Shown: positions 17,517 to 26,738, numbered from the stretch's first letter. The stretch is DNA of 64,000 bases from Clostridium_AI sp964409685 (GCA_964409685.1 CAYPEJ010000022.1:23705-87704); one strand, 5' to 3'. Numbers and translations: made by a program. Notes: a model not told the origin generated them from the letters alone.

Positions 17517-18038
17517 TTAAATCATCACAATCGTTATGAAGATTCCCGCCATAATTCCCAACATATTATAAAGTTTTGTTCGTTCCTTCACTACAATCGC
17601 TTGTTCTTTGATTTCATCTTGCAATTGATTGATATATAAATCAATTGTGTTAATCTGCATCTCCCGATCCAGATACCCTAGATTGTCACCCAAGCGAATC
17701 ATACTTTCTTTGTCCGATTCCTTTAAACTTGTATTTTTAAGGTATTTCTCAGCACATTGTCCCCAGACTTCTGAGAAGGTTCCTCCTCCACTTTGAAAAA
17801 GTTCTTCTGAAACCTTCGTTAAAAATGTTTGAAACACCCCAGAATTCCGCCTTGCCAGATTGCCAATCGCCTCTGGCAGAGGCGTTCCACCGTACCTTAT
17901 ATCTCCCCTTAAAATCGTAACAAGTTTTTTCCAATCTCGTAACTGCTTTAGTCTTGTATTTAATTCACTGCTAAAATAAAATCCCAATGCAGTACAAGAG
18001 GAAATCGTTAATACAGCTCCAAGTATTTTTAAAATCAT
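17517..18038 (-). CDS. spoIIIAB: Stage III sporulation protein AB
   Basis: Protein of 173 residues with a membrane helix at each end. The first is at residues 2-22 (ILGAVLTISSCTALGFYF) and the last at about 155-172 (LYNMLGIMAGIFITIVMI). The soluble middle part resembles type II secretion GspF-like proteins. It lies 17 nt after spoIIIAA and supports channel assembly. Confidence 0.92.
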   Translation of the reverse strand: MILKILGAVLTISSCTALGFYFSSELNTRLKQLRDWKKLVTILRGDIRYGGTPLPEAIGNLARRNSGVFQTFLTKVSEELFQSGGGTFSEVWGQCAEKYLKNTSLKESDKESMIRLGDNLGYLDREMQINTIDLYINQLQDEIKEQAIVVKERTKLYNMLGIMAGIFITIVMI

Positions 18039-18055
18039 AGCCTCGCCTCACTTTG

Positions 18056-19006
18056 TTATCCACGGAACAAAACGGTTCCTCTACTGTCACATATGGATTC
18101 GATAAATCCAACATTCTTCGCTGCATTTAATATGACAAATCGCTCAAATATTTTTTCTTTTACGAGCCTTCCTATCAATGGTTTGGCTAAAACGTCATCC
18201 ACGGAACTGCCATGTACGGTAGCTAACATTTTACAACCACAATTGATAACGTATTCTAGTGCCTGCATATCTTCTTTTGAACCAATTTCATCAACGGCGA
18301 TTACTTCTGGTGACATAGAACGAATCAACATCATCATACCGATTGCTTTTGGACAACAGTCAAGGATATCGGTTCGCATACCAAGATCATTTTGAGGGAC
18401 ACCCATATAACAGGCACCGATCTCAGAACGCTCATCGACTACACCTATGACACAACCTCTAGATTTGGAAGTTCCATTGGATAACTGTCTAATGGCATCA
18501 CGTAGCAATGTTGTCTTACCACCACCTGGTGGCGAAATAATCAACGTATGACAGATTCTTCCTCCGTCTAATATGTAAGGCAAAATTGGAGTCGCACATC
18601 CTTTTATCTGATGGGACAATCGAATATTAATAAATGAAATATGTTTCAAATTTTTAACACGGTCGCCATCGGTAATTGCTTTTCCTGCAACACCTACACG
18701 ATGACCTCCCTGTATGGTGATAAATCCCTGCCTTATCTCATCTTCAAATGCGTAGAGTGAATAATTGCTTATGTATTCCATAGTCTCTCTCAGTTCATTT
18801 TGCGTGACAATATAGGCATCTTCTCTGGAAGAATCAAAACGGTGTTGACGATTGATAAAATATTCTTTATTTTGATAAATCACAATCAAAGGTTTGTTTA
18901 CACGAAGGCGTATTTCCTGTAAGTATTCAAAGTTGATATTGCTTTCGTCCATAACTTTCCTAAGATTTATTGATAACACTTTTAGAATCTCTTCTTTCTT
19001 TTCCAT
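18056..19006 (-). CDS. spoIIIAA: Stage III sporulation protein AA (ATPase)
   Basis: Secretion-type ATPase of 316 residues, first gene of the operon. Walker A is SPPGGGKTTLLRD near residue 160 and Walker B is VIAVDEIGS. The Arg-rich segments GHRVGVAGKA and VDERSEIG are typical. It powers or gates the SpoIIIA channel after engulfment. ATG at 19006 has GGAG 6 nt upstream; the frame extends to a TTG at 19024 without a ribosome site. Confidence 0.95.
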   Translation of the reverse strand: MEKKEEILKVLSINLRKVMDESNINFEYLQEIRLRVNKPLIVIYQNKEYFINRQHRFDSSREDAYIVTQNELRETMEYISNYSLYAFEDEIRQGFITIQGGHRVGVAGKAITDGDRVKNLKHISFINIRLSHQIKGCATPILPYILDGGRICHTLIISPPGGGKTTLLRDAIRQLSNGTSKSRGCVIGVVDERSEIGACYMGVPQNDLGMRTDILDCCPKAIGMMMLIRSMSPEVIAVDEIGSKEDMQALEYVINCGCKMLATVHGSSVDDVLAKPLIGRLVKEKIFERFVILNAAKNVGFIESICDSRGTVLFRG

Positions 19007-19035
19007 GCTCGTCTCCTTTCTCAACCTTTTCTAAA

Positions 19036-19064
19036 AATATATGTAATAAACAAAATATTATAAC
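19036..19064 (-). promoter_or_regulatory. Possible sigma-E promoter of spoIIIA
   Basis: The minus strand has CATATATT (19043-19036), which resembles the sigma-E -10 element CATACANT. An ATA-containing -35-like TTATAAT lies about 13 nt upstream. The position is 30-60 nt before spoIIIAA, an operon known to be sigma-E dependent. The match is loose. Confidence 0.35.
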
Positions 19065-19202
19065 TTGAATTTCTACACTTTCTATAATATGATGGAAAAT
19101 GAAAATTGAATCCTATTTTATGAGATAAAATTAGTTGAAATTTCATCATATTAACTTGAGAAAAAAGTACATAAAATTATTTTTAAGAAATGGAGTAAGG
19201 AC

Positions 19203-20087
19203 ATGAATAAAGAGGTTAGAAATAAGGAGATTACAGGGAAAACAGTTTTGACTGGACTATTAGGAAGTCCCGTAGCACATAGCATTTCCCCACTGATGCA
19301 TAATAAAAGCTTTCAAATGTTAGGTCTTGATTATGTTTACTTAGCATTTGACGTTCAACCTGAAAATTTAAAAACTGCTGTTGAAGGCTTAAAAGCGATG
19401 AATGCAAGAGGATACAATTTAACTATGCCACATAAAAATTTAATTTGCCAATATCTAGATTCGCTGTCACCAGCCTCACAATTAAGTAATTCGGTGAATA
19501 CAGTTGTCAATGATAATGGTAAATTAATGGGGCATACAACAGACGGAATCGGATATATGCGTGCGGTAGAGGATGCTGGATTTGATATAATTGGTGAGAA
19601 AATGACTTTACTTGGAGCTGGTGGCGCTTCTTCTTCCGTATTAGTACAAGCTGCATTAGATGGCGTAAAGGAAATTGATGTGTTTAATCGAAGGGGTGCT
19701 AATTTTGATCGTGCACAAGAATTGATTGACCGTTTAAATAAAGAAACAACATGTAAAATCTCTTTATATGACATTGCAGATGAAAAAACACTTACAGATA
19801 GCATCTCAGAAAGTAAGATTTTAACAAATGGAACAAGCGTGGGAATGCATCCAAATACGGACGGTTGTTTGATTAAGAATCAAGATGTGTTTCATGATCA
19901 GTTAATCGTATCAGATTTGATATATAATCCTAGAGAAACGAAATTAATGAGATTGGCAAAGGAACGTGGTGCCAAGACCTTTAACGGATTGTATATGTTA
20001 TTGTATCAAGGTGCTGCTGCATTTGAATTATGGACTGGTGAAAAAATGCCTGTAGAACAGATTAAAGCGCTTTATTTTCAACAGTAA
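19203..20087 (+). CDS. aroE: Shikimate dehydrogenase
   Basis: NADPH-dependent shikimate dehydrogenase, 294 residues. It shows GSPVAHSISPLMHN (shikimate site, residues 21-34), LTMPHK with the catalytic Lys near 88, the dinucleotide loop LGAGGASSSVL near 140, and TNGTSVGMHPNTDG. It has GGAGT before the ATG and a strong terminator behind it, so it forms a single-gene unit divergent from spoIIIA. aroK lies about 6 kb away. Confidence 0.95.
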   Translation: MNKEVRNKEITGKTVLTGLLGSPVAHSISPLMHNKSFQMLGLDYVYLAFDVQPENLKTAVEGLKAMNARGYNLTMPHKNLICQYLDSLSPASQLSNSVNTVVNDNGKLMGHTTDGIGYMRAVEDAGFDIIGEKMTLLGAGGASSSVLVQAALDGVKEIDVFNRRGANFDRAQELIDRLNKETTCKISLYDIADEKTLTDSISESKILTNGTSVGMHPNTDGCLIKNQDVFHDQLIVSDLIYNPRETKLMRLAKERGAKTFNGLYMLLYQGAAAFELWTGEKMPVEQIKALYFQQ

Positions 20088-20116
20088 TCATTGACCTTAA
20101 CTTAAATAGGTAATAC

Positions 20117-20169
20117 AAAAACTGCTATTCATGTCATCTTCTCACGAAGATTATGAATAGCAGTTTTTT
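20117..20169. terminator. Bidirectional terminator after aroE
   Basis: AAAAACTGCTATTCAT (20117-20132) and ATGAATAGCAGTTTTTT (20153-20169) form a 16-bp stem with a 20-nt loop. It has a T-run on the plus strand and the mirrored A-run on the other side. It serves aroE and the convergent GNAT gene. Confidence 0.88.
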
Positions 20170-20194
20170 CTAAACACTTTCATTCTACACCTAC

Positions 20195-20782
20195 TTACCT
20201 TACTAAAAAAGCGCCACAAATTGCACCCATTCCGGCACCGATTATTCCATTTTGAAACATGGTCTCCGTTAAGACAAATCCCAACAAAACGGCAACTGCC
20301 AGAACAATGGAACGATAATTCATTGTCTTTTCCTTCTCCCATACCTGATACATTCCAACCTTCGATACTAGAGAAAATCCTGTGCGCTCTAATATTTTTT
20401 GATAAGGCACATTGGTATCTTCAAAACAAGCACGTACATAGTTGACCTTCTCTTGCTTCAATGCCCATTCGCAAATAAGTTTTATAGTCTCCCTCGCATA
20501 GCCATTTCCACGATACCGTTCTTCTACATAAATAGCAATTTCCACTTCGCCTTTTTCCGTAGGATGACCACGAAAACCAACTTTTCCGATTACTTCCTTT
20601 GTCTCTTTTAACTCAATATTCCATAAGGTGTACCAGATACGCTCCTTTGGGTAACTTTCAAGACCTCGAAGCATCTTCTCAAAGTTGTCTCGTAGCATTG
20701 GAATTTTTTCACGCAACATACATTCTTGTACTTGGCTATCGGATAACGTCCGAAGAACAATCTTTCCCTTTCTAATCTCCAT
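20195..20782 (-). CDS. GNAT acetyltransferase with C-terminal membrane tail
   Basis: Residues 1-155 form a GNAT N-acetyltransferase domain of the RimJ/RimL type. The acetyl-CoA loop is RYRGNGYARETIKL, and the helix FEDTNVPYQKILERTGF follows. After YQVWEKEKT the frame continues into about 40 hydrophobic residues (SIVLAVAVLLGFVLTETMF, then GIIGAGMGAICGAFLVR), which look like two short membrane helices rich in Gly. I know no standard GNAT with this tail. ATG at 20782 has GGAGG upstream; the longer ORF start at 20818 is not supported. The substrate is unknown. Confidence 0.8.
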   Translation of the reverse strand: MEIRKGKIVLRTLSDSQVQECMLREKIPMLRDNFEKMLRGLESYPKERIWYTLWNIELKETKEVIGKVGFRGHPTEKGEVEIAIYVEERYRGNGYARETIKLICEWALKQEKVNYVRACFEDTNVPYQKILERTGFSLVSKVGMYQVWEKEKTMNYRSIVLAVAVLLGFVLTETMFQNGIIGAGMGAICGAFLVR

Positions 20783-20932
20783 TAAATTCCTCCAAACCTT
20801 TTTATATACCATATTCATACATTTGCTTCGATATGTATATTATAATAAGTGCTTGAAGAAAATAATTGAAAAATGTTCATCGTGCATTGTTTTGTAACAT
20901 AAACTGTTTTTTACAAGATTCTTATCACTTAT

Positions 20933-21658
20933 TCAACTAAAAATGAATCTTCTGTATTGTACATTTCCCGAAAAATAACAATGTGCAATTCGTCCTCTAT
21001 TCTCAGCTATAAAACCTCCTACGCTATGATTTCCGATTACTTTGGCCGATGAAAAGCAGGCTTGGATTAGACTTTCCTCACTTACTGACGCAATGGAACT
21101 CGTGCATTTGCCACCTTTCATCATACCTTCTATGGATAAGTTTTGAATCACTGCGTGTTTTAAATAGCCAAAAAAACCAACATATCCGTTGTGATTACCA
21201 GAAATAACCACATTTTTTATAGAGTGCCCATTCCCATCGAATGTCCCACTAAATGGATAGTGTTCATCTTGACCGAAAGGAGTCCACTTTGTTCCAAGTA
21301 AATCTAAGTCTTTCAGCAACTTATAGTTTGCCCTGGAGTAAAATGAGTCACCTAAATTTACTTGATGACAGATTTCTGTAAGTTGCTCAGTAGAATGAAT
21401 TTCAATAATAGCATGATGCTGTTCACTGGAATCTTTCGCATAATCAATGCTATTCTTTTCGACGTCATCTACAATCTCTTCACGATTCTGATTACTTTCC
21501 GAATCTTCTACGAAATTCAAAATAACCCCACTATTATTTACACAAAATACATACTCACCATTTTCCTTCTCCCATGATAATTTCCCATGACAATCTATGA
21601 TCTCTCCCTTGTTGGTATCCACGAAAATACCTAAGTTCTTGTTTTTTCGTTTACACAT
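20933..21658 (-). CDS. GLUG-repeat protein of unknown function
   Basis: Protein of 241 residues. Residues from about 105 carry a GLUG-type beta repeat: LLGTKWTPFG, then PFSGTFDGNGHSIKNVVISG, YVGFFGYLKHAVIQNLSI and VGGFIAENRGRIAHCYFSG. The first 50 residues resemble a decayed repeat (NKGEIIDCHGKLSW). GLUG domains usually occur in secreted surface proteins, but no signal peptide is seen from the ATG at 21658 (GAGGTGAG upstream). The protein ends soon after a repeat, so it may be a shortened relative. Function unknown. Confidence 0.65.
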   Translation of the reverse strand: MCKRKNKNLGIFVDTNKGEIIDCHGKLSWEKENGEYVFCVNNSGVILNFVEDSESNQNREEIVDDVEKNSIDYAKDSSEQHHAIIEIHSTEQLTEICHQVNLGDSFYSRANYKLLKDLDLLGTKWTPFGQDEHYPFSGTFDGNGHSIKNVVISGNHNGYVGFFGYLKHAVIQNLSIEGMMKGGKCTSSIASVSEESLIQACFSSAKVIGNHSVGGFIAENRGRIAHCYFSGNVQYRRFIFS

Positions 21659-21736
21659 ATACTCACCTCTATACGTTTTCGATTGCACATGGGATATTTT
21701 ACCATCTTTAAGGCGAGTTGTCAAAATTTTACTATT

Positions 21737-23425
21737 TCACTGGGAGCTTACCCAATCATTTTTCCTTATCTCAACTCTTCGAATCTTACCACTAGTGGTC
21801 TTTGGAAGGTCCTTTACAAATTCCACAAATCTAGGTCGCTTGTAACTTGCTAGATTTTTATTGATGTACGAGAAAATCTCTTTTTTTAATAATTCTGTTC
21901 CAGTAATCCCTTTGGTTAACACAATAGATGCTTTAATAGCCTGCCCTCTTGTCTTATCTGGTACAGAGGTCACCGCACATTCTAGCACATATGGAATCTT
22001 CATTAATTCACTTTCGATCTCAAAAGGTCCAACACGATATCCAGCTGCTTTAATTAGATCGTCTATTCTGCCTTCGTACCAGAAATAACCATCTTGATTC
22101 ATACGTGCTTGGTCACCAGTATGATAATAGCCATCATGCCATTGCAACTTGGTCTTTTCTTCATCATTATAGTAACCGATGCTTAAACCATTTGGATAGC
22201 CTTCTGCAATACGGATAACAATTTCGCCTGGCTCATCAAAATCACATAAAGTGCCATCACCACGCATCAAACGTACATCATATAAAGGATTCGGTTTTCC
22301 CATAGACCCTGGTTGTGGTTCTACTCCATGAATCGTACCCAATACCATCGTTGTCTCGGTTTGACCAAATCCTTCATGAATCATGAGTCCTGTAGATTCA
22401 TGAAAACGAAGAAATACTTCTGCATTCAAAGCCTCTCCTGCTGTTGTCGCATGTTGTAAAGATGACAAATTGAATTCTTTCAAATTCATACGAATCAAAA
22501 CACGATACACCGTCGGTGGTGCACAAAATGTAGTAATTTGATATTTTTCAATTAATTGTAAGATTTCTTTTGCACTAAAAGAATCATAATCATATGTAAA
22601 AATAGGCGCCTCACAAAGCCATTGGCCATATATTTTTCCCCACATTGCCTTTGCCCAACCAGTATCGGACATAGTCAAATGTAGTCCATCTGGATCTACC
22701 TGATTCCAGTAACGAGCTGTAACATAATGTCCCAGAGGATATTTAAAATTATGAGCGGTTAACTTGGAGTGTAAAGAAGTTCCCGAAGTAAACATCATCA
22801 AGGAAATATCCTCTGCCTTGGTCCTCTCTTCTTCTGAGATAGGACGTTCAAAGTGTTTCTCAAACTTCACGAAATCCTCGTCGAAGTTATGCCATCCGTC
22901 CCTACTTTCTCCAACAATAATCTTATTGTGAAGCATGTGTACATTCTTATCTGCATTTTCAATAATAGTCGGCACATCGTCTGTAGATGTTGCAATCACG
23001 CAGTGCACATCTGCAGCTTGAAATCGATACTCATAATCCTGCTCTACTAACAAATTGGACGATGGAATCCCAATCGCTCCAATCTTGTGTAAAGCTAATA
23101 AACAAAACCAATATTGATAATGGCGCTTTAAAATTAGCATAACTTTATCGCCCTTTTTAATTCCTAACGATTTAAAATAATGAGCTGCCATGGAAGAATA
23201 CTCTGACATATCCTGAAATGTAAATCTTCGTTCTTTCTTATCATTGGAAATATGTAGCATTGCCAGCTTCTCTGGGCACTTCTTGGCTAGCTCGTCTACA
23301 ATATCAAAAGCAAAATTGAATTCCTCAATATCATGAAAGGAAATTTTTTTCAAGACGCAATTTTCATCTTCTTCTGTTAAAATATACCGCCTTGCTATGG
23401 CATCTCTATCTAATGGTCTTACCAT
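21737..23425 (-). CDS. AMP-forming acyl-CoA synthetase (MACS/AcsM-like)
   Basis: Adenylate-forming enzyme of 562 residues, related to medium-chain acyl-CoA synthetases. Core motifs are HEGFGQTETTMVLG (A5), GYYHTGDQARMNQDGYFWY (A7), GRIDDLIKAAGYRVGPFEIE (A8) and the catalytic Lys in KTTSGKIRRVE. The usual P-loop T-S-G-T-x-G-x-P-K is altered to FTSGTSLHSKLTAHN: Gly and Pro are missing and a Lys remains. The carboxylic acid substrate is not deducible. GAGGTGGAG precedes the ATG and a consensus promoter lies at 23483-23511. Confidence 0.85.
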   Translation of the reverse strand: MVRPLDRDAIARRYILTEEDENCVLKKISFHDIEEFNFAFDIVDELAKKCPEKLAMLHISNDKKERRFTFQDMSEYSSMAAHYFKSLGIKKGDKVMLILKRHYQYWFCLLALHKIGAIGIPSSNLLVEQDYEYRFQAADVHCVIATSTDDVPTIIENADKNVHMLHNKIIVGESRDGWHNFDEDFVKFEKHFERPISEEERTKAEDISLMMFTSGTSLHSKLTAHNFKYPLGHYVTARYWNQVDPDGLHLTMSDTGWAKAMWGKIYGQWLCEAPIFTYDYDSFSAKEILQLIEKYQITTFCAPPTVYRVLIRMNLKEFNLSSLQHATTAGEALNAEVFLRFHESTGLMIHEGFGQTETTMVLGTIHGVEPQPGSMGKPNPLYDVRLMRGDGTLCDFDEPGEIVIRIAEGYPNGLSIGYYNDEEKTKLQWHDGYYHTGDQARMNQDGYFWYEGRIDDLIKAAGYRVGPFEIESELMKIPYVLECAVTSVPDKTRGQAIKASIVLTKGITGTELLKKEIFSYINKNLASYKRPRFVEFVKDLPKTTSGKIRRVEIRKNDWVSSQ

Positions 23426-23482
23426 TGAAACTCCACCTCTTTTTCAATTTTGTCTGCATATTTTAACTAATCGCACTCTTTA

Positions 23483-23511
23483 AGTATACTATTTACCGTT
23501 GCTAATGTCAA
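23483..23511 (-). promoter_or_regulatory. Consensus promoter of the acyl-CoA synthetase gene
   Basis: On the minus strand TTGACA (23511-23506) and TATACT (23488-23483) are spaced by 17 nt, about 58 nt before the start codon. The rest of the 23426-23766 gap holds only the efp terminator and AT-rich sequence. Confidence 0.75.
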
Positions 23512-23671
23512 TGGTTTTCAAAACTATATGTAATGGTTATTAATAATTGTTTAGAAGTTATTTTTTATCATTTCATTCCAGAAAACGATAAAATGGTTTT
23601 GCTTATTAACCAAAAAGTCGCAATTTTCTCATGTGAATAGTTCCTCCAAGTCAGTTATAATAATACATAAA

Positions 23672-23724
23672 AATAGCCCTGTAGGCTACCACTCTTTATA
23701 AGTGTCCAACCTACAGGGACTATT
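23672..23724 (-). terminator. Terminator of efp
   Basis: AATAGCCCTGTAGG (23672-23685) pairs with CCTACAGGGACTATT (23710-23724) through a 9-bp GC-rich core plus a partial A/T flank. On the minus strand a TTTTT run follows. Confidence 0.8.
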
Positions 23725-23766
23725 CTATTTCACCACATACTTTTTATAAATAAGATAGGCTAAAAA

Positions 23767-24324
23767 TTAAACTCTCTTAGAATATTCGCCAGTACGTGTA
23801 TCGATAACGATTCTGTCACCTGTTTCAACGAATAAAGGAACTAATACGTTAGCACCTGTTTCAACTTTAGCAGGTTTTGTAGCACCTGTAGCTGTATCAC
23901 CTTTGAAACCTGGTTCTGTTTCAATAACTTCTAACTCAACAGAAATAGGTGGTTCAATAGCAAATACTTCGCCAGCGTGAGATACAACTTTAACCATTTC
24001 ATTTTCTTTCACGAATTTTAAAGAATCACCGATAGAATCTTCATTTAACGCGATTTGGTCAAATGTTTCAACATCCATGAAGTTGTATAATTCACCATCA
24101 TTGTAAAGATATTGCATCTCTTTTCTTTCGATGTGAGCTTGTGGACACTTTTCTGTTGGACGGAAAGTTTTTTCCACAACGCCACCATTCTTGATGTTTT
24201 TAAGTTTTGTACGAACGAAAGCTGCACCTTTACCTGGTTTTACGTGTTGGAATTCAATAATTTGATAAACATTGTTATCATATTCGATTGTAAGGCCGTT
24301 TCTAAAATCGCCTGCTGATACCAT
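23767..24324 (-). CDS. efp: Translation elongation factor P
   Basis: EF-P of 185 residues with its three beta-barrel domains. It relieves ribosome stalling at polyproline stretches. FQHVKPGKGAAFVRTKLKN carries the modification loop, with Lys at the tip as in bacteria lacking the E. coli beta-lysyl pathway. The C-terminus GDRIVIDTRTGEY is typical. AGGAGG precedes the ATG. pepP lies 127 nt upstream; pepP-efp adjacency is common in Firmicutes. Confidence 0.96.
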   Translation of the reverse strand: MVSAGDFRNGLTIEYDNNVYQIIEFQHVKPGKGAAFVRTKLKNIKNGGVVEKTFRPTEKCPQAHIERKEMQYLYNDGELYNFMDVETFDQIALNEDSIGDSLKFVKENEMVKVVSHAGEVFAIEPPISVELEVIETEPGFKGDTATGATKPAKVETGANVLVPLFVETGDRIVIDTRTGEYSKRV

Positions 24325-24451
24325 ATTAAATAGTCCTCCTTATATTTGACTCATTCATCTCTGTGTAAAGACTCCTGCCATGCAAATTTAGACTTTATTT
24401 GCATTTTACTTTATTAGTTTATAATAAACTAACAAATATTTCAACCTTTTT

Positions 24452-25516
24452 TTATAGTTCAATTAGATTCTTATCAGAATGTGTATAATTCACTGCGCCT
24501 GCTTCGGTTACACAAACTAAGTCTTCAATACGAACACCGCCAAAATCTTTGATGTAGATTCCAGGCTCTACTGTTACTGTCATATTTGGTTGTATGATAT
24601 TTTGATCCTTCGGTGATAGTCTTGGATCTTCGTGGATATATAAACCAACACTATGACCTAAACCATGACCAAAACATCCTTCATATCCTGCATCATAAAT
24701 GATTTTACGTGCAACATTATCTATTTCACAACCCATATAACCTGCTTTAATAAATTCAAGAGCTGCCATCTGAGCATCTAATACAAGTTGATAAATACGT
24801 TTTTGTTCTACGGAAGCTTTTCCTACCACAATTGTTCTTGTCATATCAGAACAATATCCTTTATAGATACAGCCGAAATCCATTGTTAAGAAATCACCAT
24901 TTTCAATTTTCTTATTACTTGGCATTGCATGAGGCATGGAGGAATTGATTCCAGATGCCACGATTGTACTAAAACTTAGATTTTCAGCACCATTTGATTT
25001 TAAATAGTACTCAATTAAGGCTGCTACTTCTAATTCTGTCATCCCTGGCTTAATGTCGCCTAGAACCTTTTCAAATGCTAAATCGCCAATACGTTCCGCT
25101 TGGGCAATTCTTTCTAATTCCCAAGGTTCCTTAATGGCACGAAGTAAGGTTATTTCATCTTTGATTGCTACTAAGCGTTTCAAGAGCAATTTTTCCTTTA
25201 ATCTTTCATAATTGAAGAATAAGGTATCTTGACCTTCAAAACCTAGTATGTCCACATTTTCTTCTTTAATAAGTAGATTAATTGCCTCTTCATAGGAACC
25301 ATCAATTTCAAATACTTCATATCCATTACTTTCCGCTTCAGCCTGTATCGTATAACGGAAGTCTGTAAGGATTACTTTACGACTTTCTGTAATGAACAGA
25401 TAACCTGTTGCACCAGAAAATCCACTTAAATAACGCATATTATATCCATTGGAAATCAGTAATCCATCTATTGCATATTGTCTCAATATATCTAAAATCT
25501 TGTCATCTAAATTCAT
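24452..25516 (-). CDS. pepP: Xaa-Pro aminopeptidase (M24 family)
   Basis: Metallopeptidase of 354 residues that removes an N-terminal residue before proline. The creatinase-type N domain (1-120) is followed by the pita-bread catalytic domain. Metal ligands appear in DFGCIYKGYCSDMTRT (two Asp), GHGLGHSVGLYIHE (His), VEPGIYI (Glu) and VRIED (Glu). It belongs to the yqeG-aroK-pepP-efp series, with 13 nt between aroK and pepP. Confidence 0.94.
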   Translation of the reverse strand: MNLDDKILDILRQYAIDGLLISNGYNMRYLSGFSGATGYLFITESRKVILTDFRYTIQAEAESNGYEVFEIDGSYEEAINLLIKEENVDILGFEGQDTLFFNYERLKEKLLLKRLVAIKDEITLLRAIKEPWELERIAQAERIGDLAFEKVLGDIKPGMTELEVAALIEYYLKSNGAENLSFSTIVASGINSSMPHAMPSNKKIENGDFLTMDFGCIYKGYCSDMTRTIVVGKASVEQKRIYQLVLDAQMAALEFIKAGYMGCEIDNVARKIIYDAGYEGCFGHGLGHSVGLYIHEDPRLSPKDQNIIQPNMTVTVEPGIYIKDFGGVRIEDLVCVTEAGAVNYTHSDKNLIEL

Positions 25517-25529
25517 ACATTACCATCCT

Positions 25530-26075
25530 TTAGTTCCTGTTTTTTTCTTTTTCCCTAGAACTCATTATGTCGAAATTACGGTGAATCTCCTCGGTAATTT
25601 CCTCTACACTTTTACCATCTACATCAAGAACCATATGAGCCCCAATTTCATAAATCGGATCACGATATGCAAGAAGTTGTTCAATCTTTCCGGATACATT
25701 ATCTCCTTGCAGTAATGGTCTTGTTGTGTCACCCTCTAATCTTTTCTCTACAGTCTCTCTCTGAACTCTCAAGTAAACGACGAATCCAAGTTTCTTTAAA
25801 ATCTTAGAGTTTGTCTCTCTTAAAGGTAATCCGCCACCTGTTGAAATAATCGCTTTCTCAGTAGTATTTACCATATCACTTATTGTACTTGTCTCCAATT
25901 CGCGAAAGTATTCTTCCCCCTGCGTTGCAAAAATTTCGTTAATTGTCTTCTTGGCATTCTCTTCAATCTGGGTGTCTGTGTCTATAAATTGAAAATTCAA
26001 ACTTTTTGCTAATTCTTTTCCTATCGTAGTTTTTCCACAACCCATAAAACCTATTAAAACGATATTATGTTTCAA
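25530..26075 (-). CDS. aroK: Shikimate kinase
   Basis: Shikimate kinase of 181 residues. The P-loop GFMGCGKTTIGKELA starts near residue 9, the shikimate-binding DTDTQIEE and FATQGEEYFRELE follow, then STGGGLPLRETN, and the lid Arg is in TRPLLQG. The start is TTG at 26075, 8 nt from GGGAGG. It lies 4 nt after yqeG and 13 nt before pepP. With aroE in the same window it gives two steps of the chorismate pathway. Confidence 0.94.
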   Translation of the reverse strand: MKHNIVLIGFMGCGKTTIGKELAKSLNFQFIDTDTQIEENAKKTINEIFATQGEEYFRELETSTISDMVNTTEKAIISTGGGLPLRETNSKILKKLGFVVYLRVQRETVEKRLEGDTTRPLLQGDNVSGKIEQLLAYRDPIYEIGAHMVLDVDGKSVEEITEEIHRNFDIMSSREKEKNRN

Positions 26076-26079
26076 GCTG

Positions 26080-26580
26080 TCATCCTCCCATGCTTTTCTT
26101 ATAGAAATGCAATACTATTTTTTCCAAATAGCGTTTTAGTACAATCTGTATCTCCTCTTTTGGATTCATTGGCTTTACAAGAATATTGTACAGACCCACG
26201 CGCTTCGCTCCATACACATCCGTAAAGAGCTGATCTCCCACAAATACAGTGGAACTTAAATCAGTACCCATAAGTTCCATCGCTTTTTGGTAATTCTTCT
26301 TAGAAGGTTTATGTGCATCGTAAATATAATTTACATTGACATCTCGATTAAAACGTTCTACTCTCTCCTGCTTATTGTTGGAAAGTAAACATACTTGAAA
26401 ACCTAATTCTTTTAATTCTTTTATCAGGTTGATAGCACGCTCATCTGCATCAAATCCATGTGGCACTAATGTATTATCAATGTCAAAAATAATACCGCGG
26501 TATCCACTTTCTCTAAGTTGCTTAAAATCTATGACGTACGTGGAATCCTCCCATCGATCTGGATAAAATTTATTAAACAT
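26080..26580 (-). CDS. yqeG: YqeG-family HAD-IIIA phosphatase
   Basis: HAD-superfamily phosphatase of 166 residues. Motif I is IIFDIDNTLVPHG near residue 33, motif II SNN in VCLLSNNKQERV, motif III Lys in HKPSKKNY, and motif IV FVGDQLFTDVYGAKRVG. It belongs to the YqeG family, often thought to act on phosphatidylglycerophosphate or related phosphates; the substrate is not proven by sequence. GGAGG precedes the ATG and a good promoter lies at 26624-26652, so it starts the aroK-pepP operon. Confidence 0.92.
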   Translation of the reverse strand: MFNKFYPDRWEDSTYVIDFKQLRESGYRGIIFDIDNTLVPHGFDADERAINLIKELKELGFQVCLLSNNKQERVERFNRDVNVNYIYDAHKPSKKNYQKAMELMGTDLSSTVFVGDQLFTDVYGAKRVGLYNILVKPMNPKEEIQIVLKRYLEKIVLHFYKKSMGG

Positions 26581-26623
26581 GAAACCTCCATAATACTTGC
26601 TTTTTGTTACGCATACTGCTTGT

Positions 26624-26652
26624 ATTATACCAAGGTTTTTGGAAGATTACAA
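26624..26652 (-). promoter_or_regulatory. Promoter of the yqeG-aroK-pepP operon
   Basis: On the minus strand TTGTAA (26652-26647) and TATAAT (26629-26624) are separated by 17 nt, about 45 nt upstream of yqeG. Confidence 0.75.
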
Positions 26653-26738
26653 TTGTATTATTTTTGAACAATATTTACACATTTTTTCGTGCAATTTTTT
26701 AGTTTCCGTTTCTTATGTTAAGTTTTTAGCATAGTTTT

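Noticed and set aside
20822..20932. Search for a tRNA or riboswitch in the larger gaps
   Set aside because: I found no T-loop GGTTCGAAT-type segment and no conserved riboswitch core here or in the other gaps I read; without a covariance search none can be supported.
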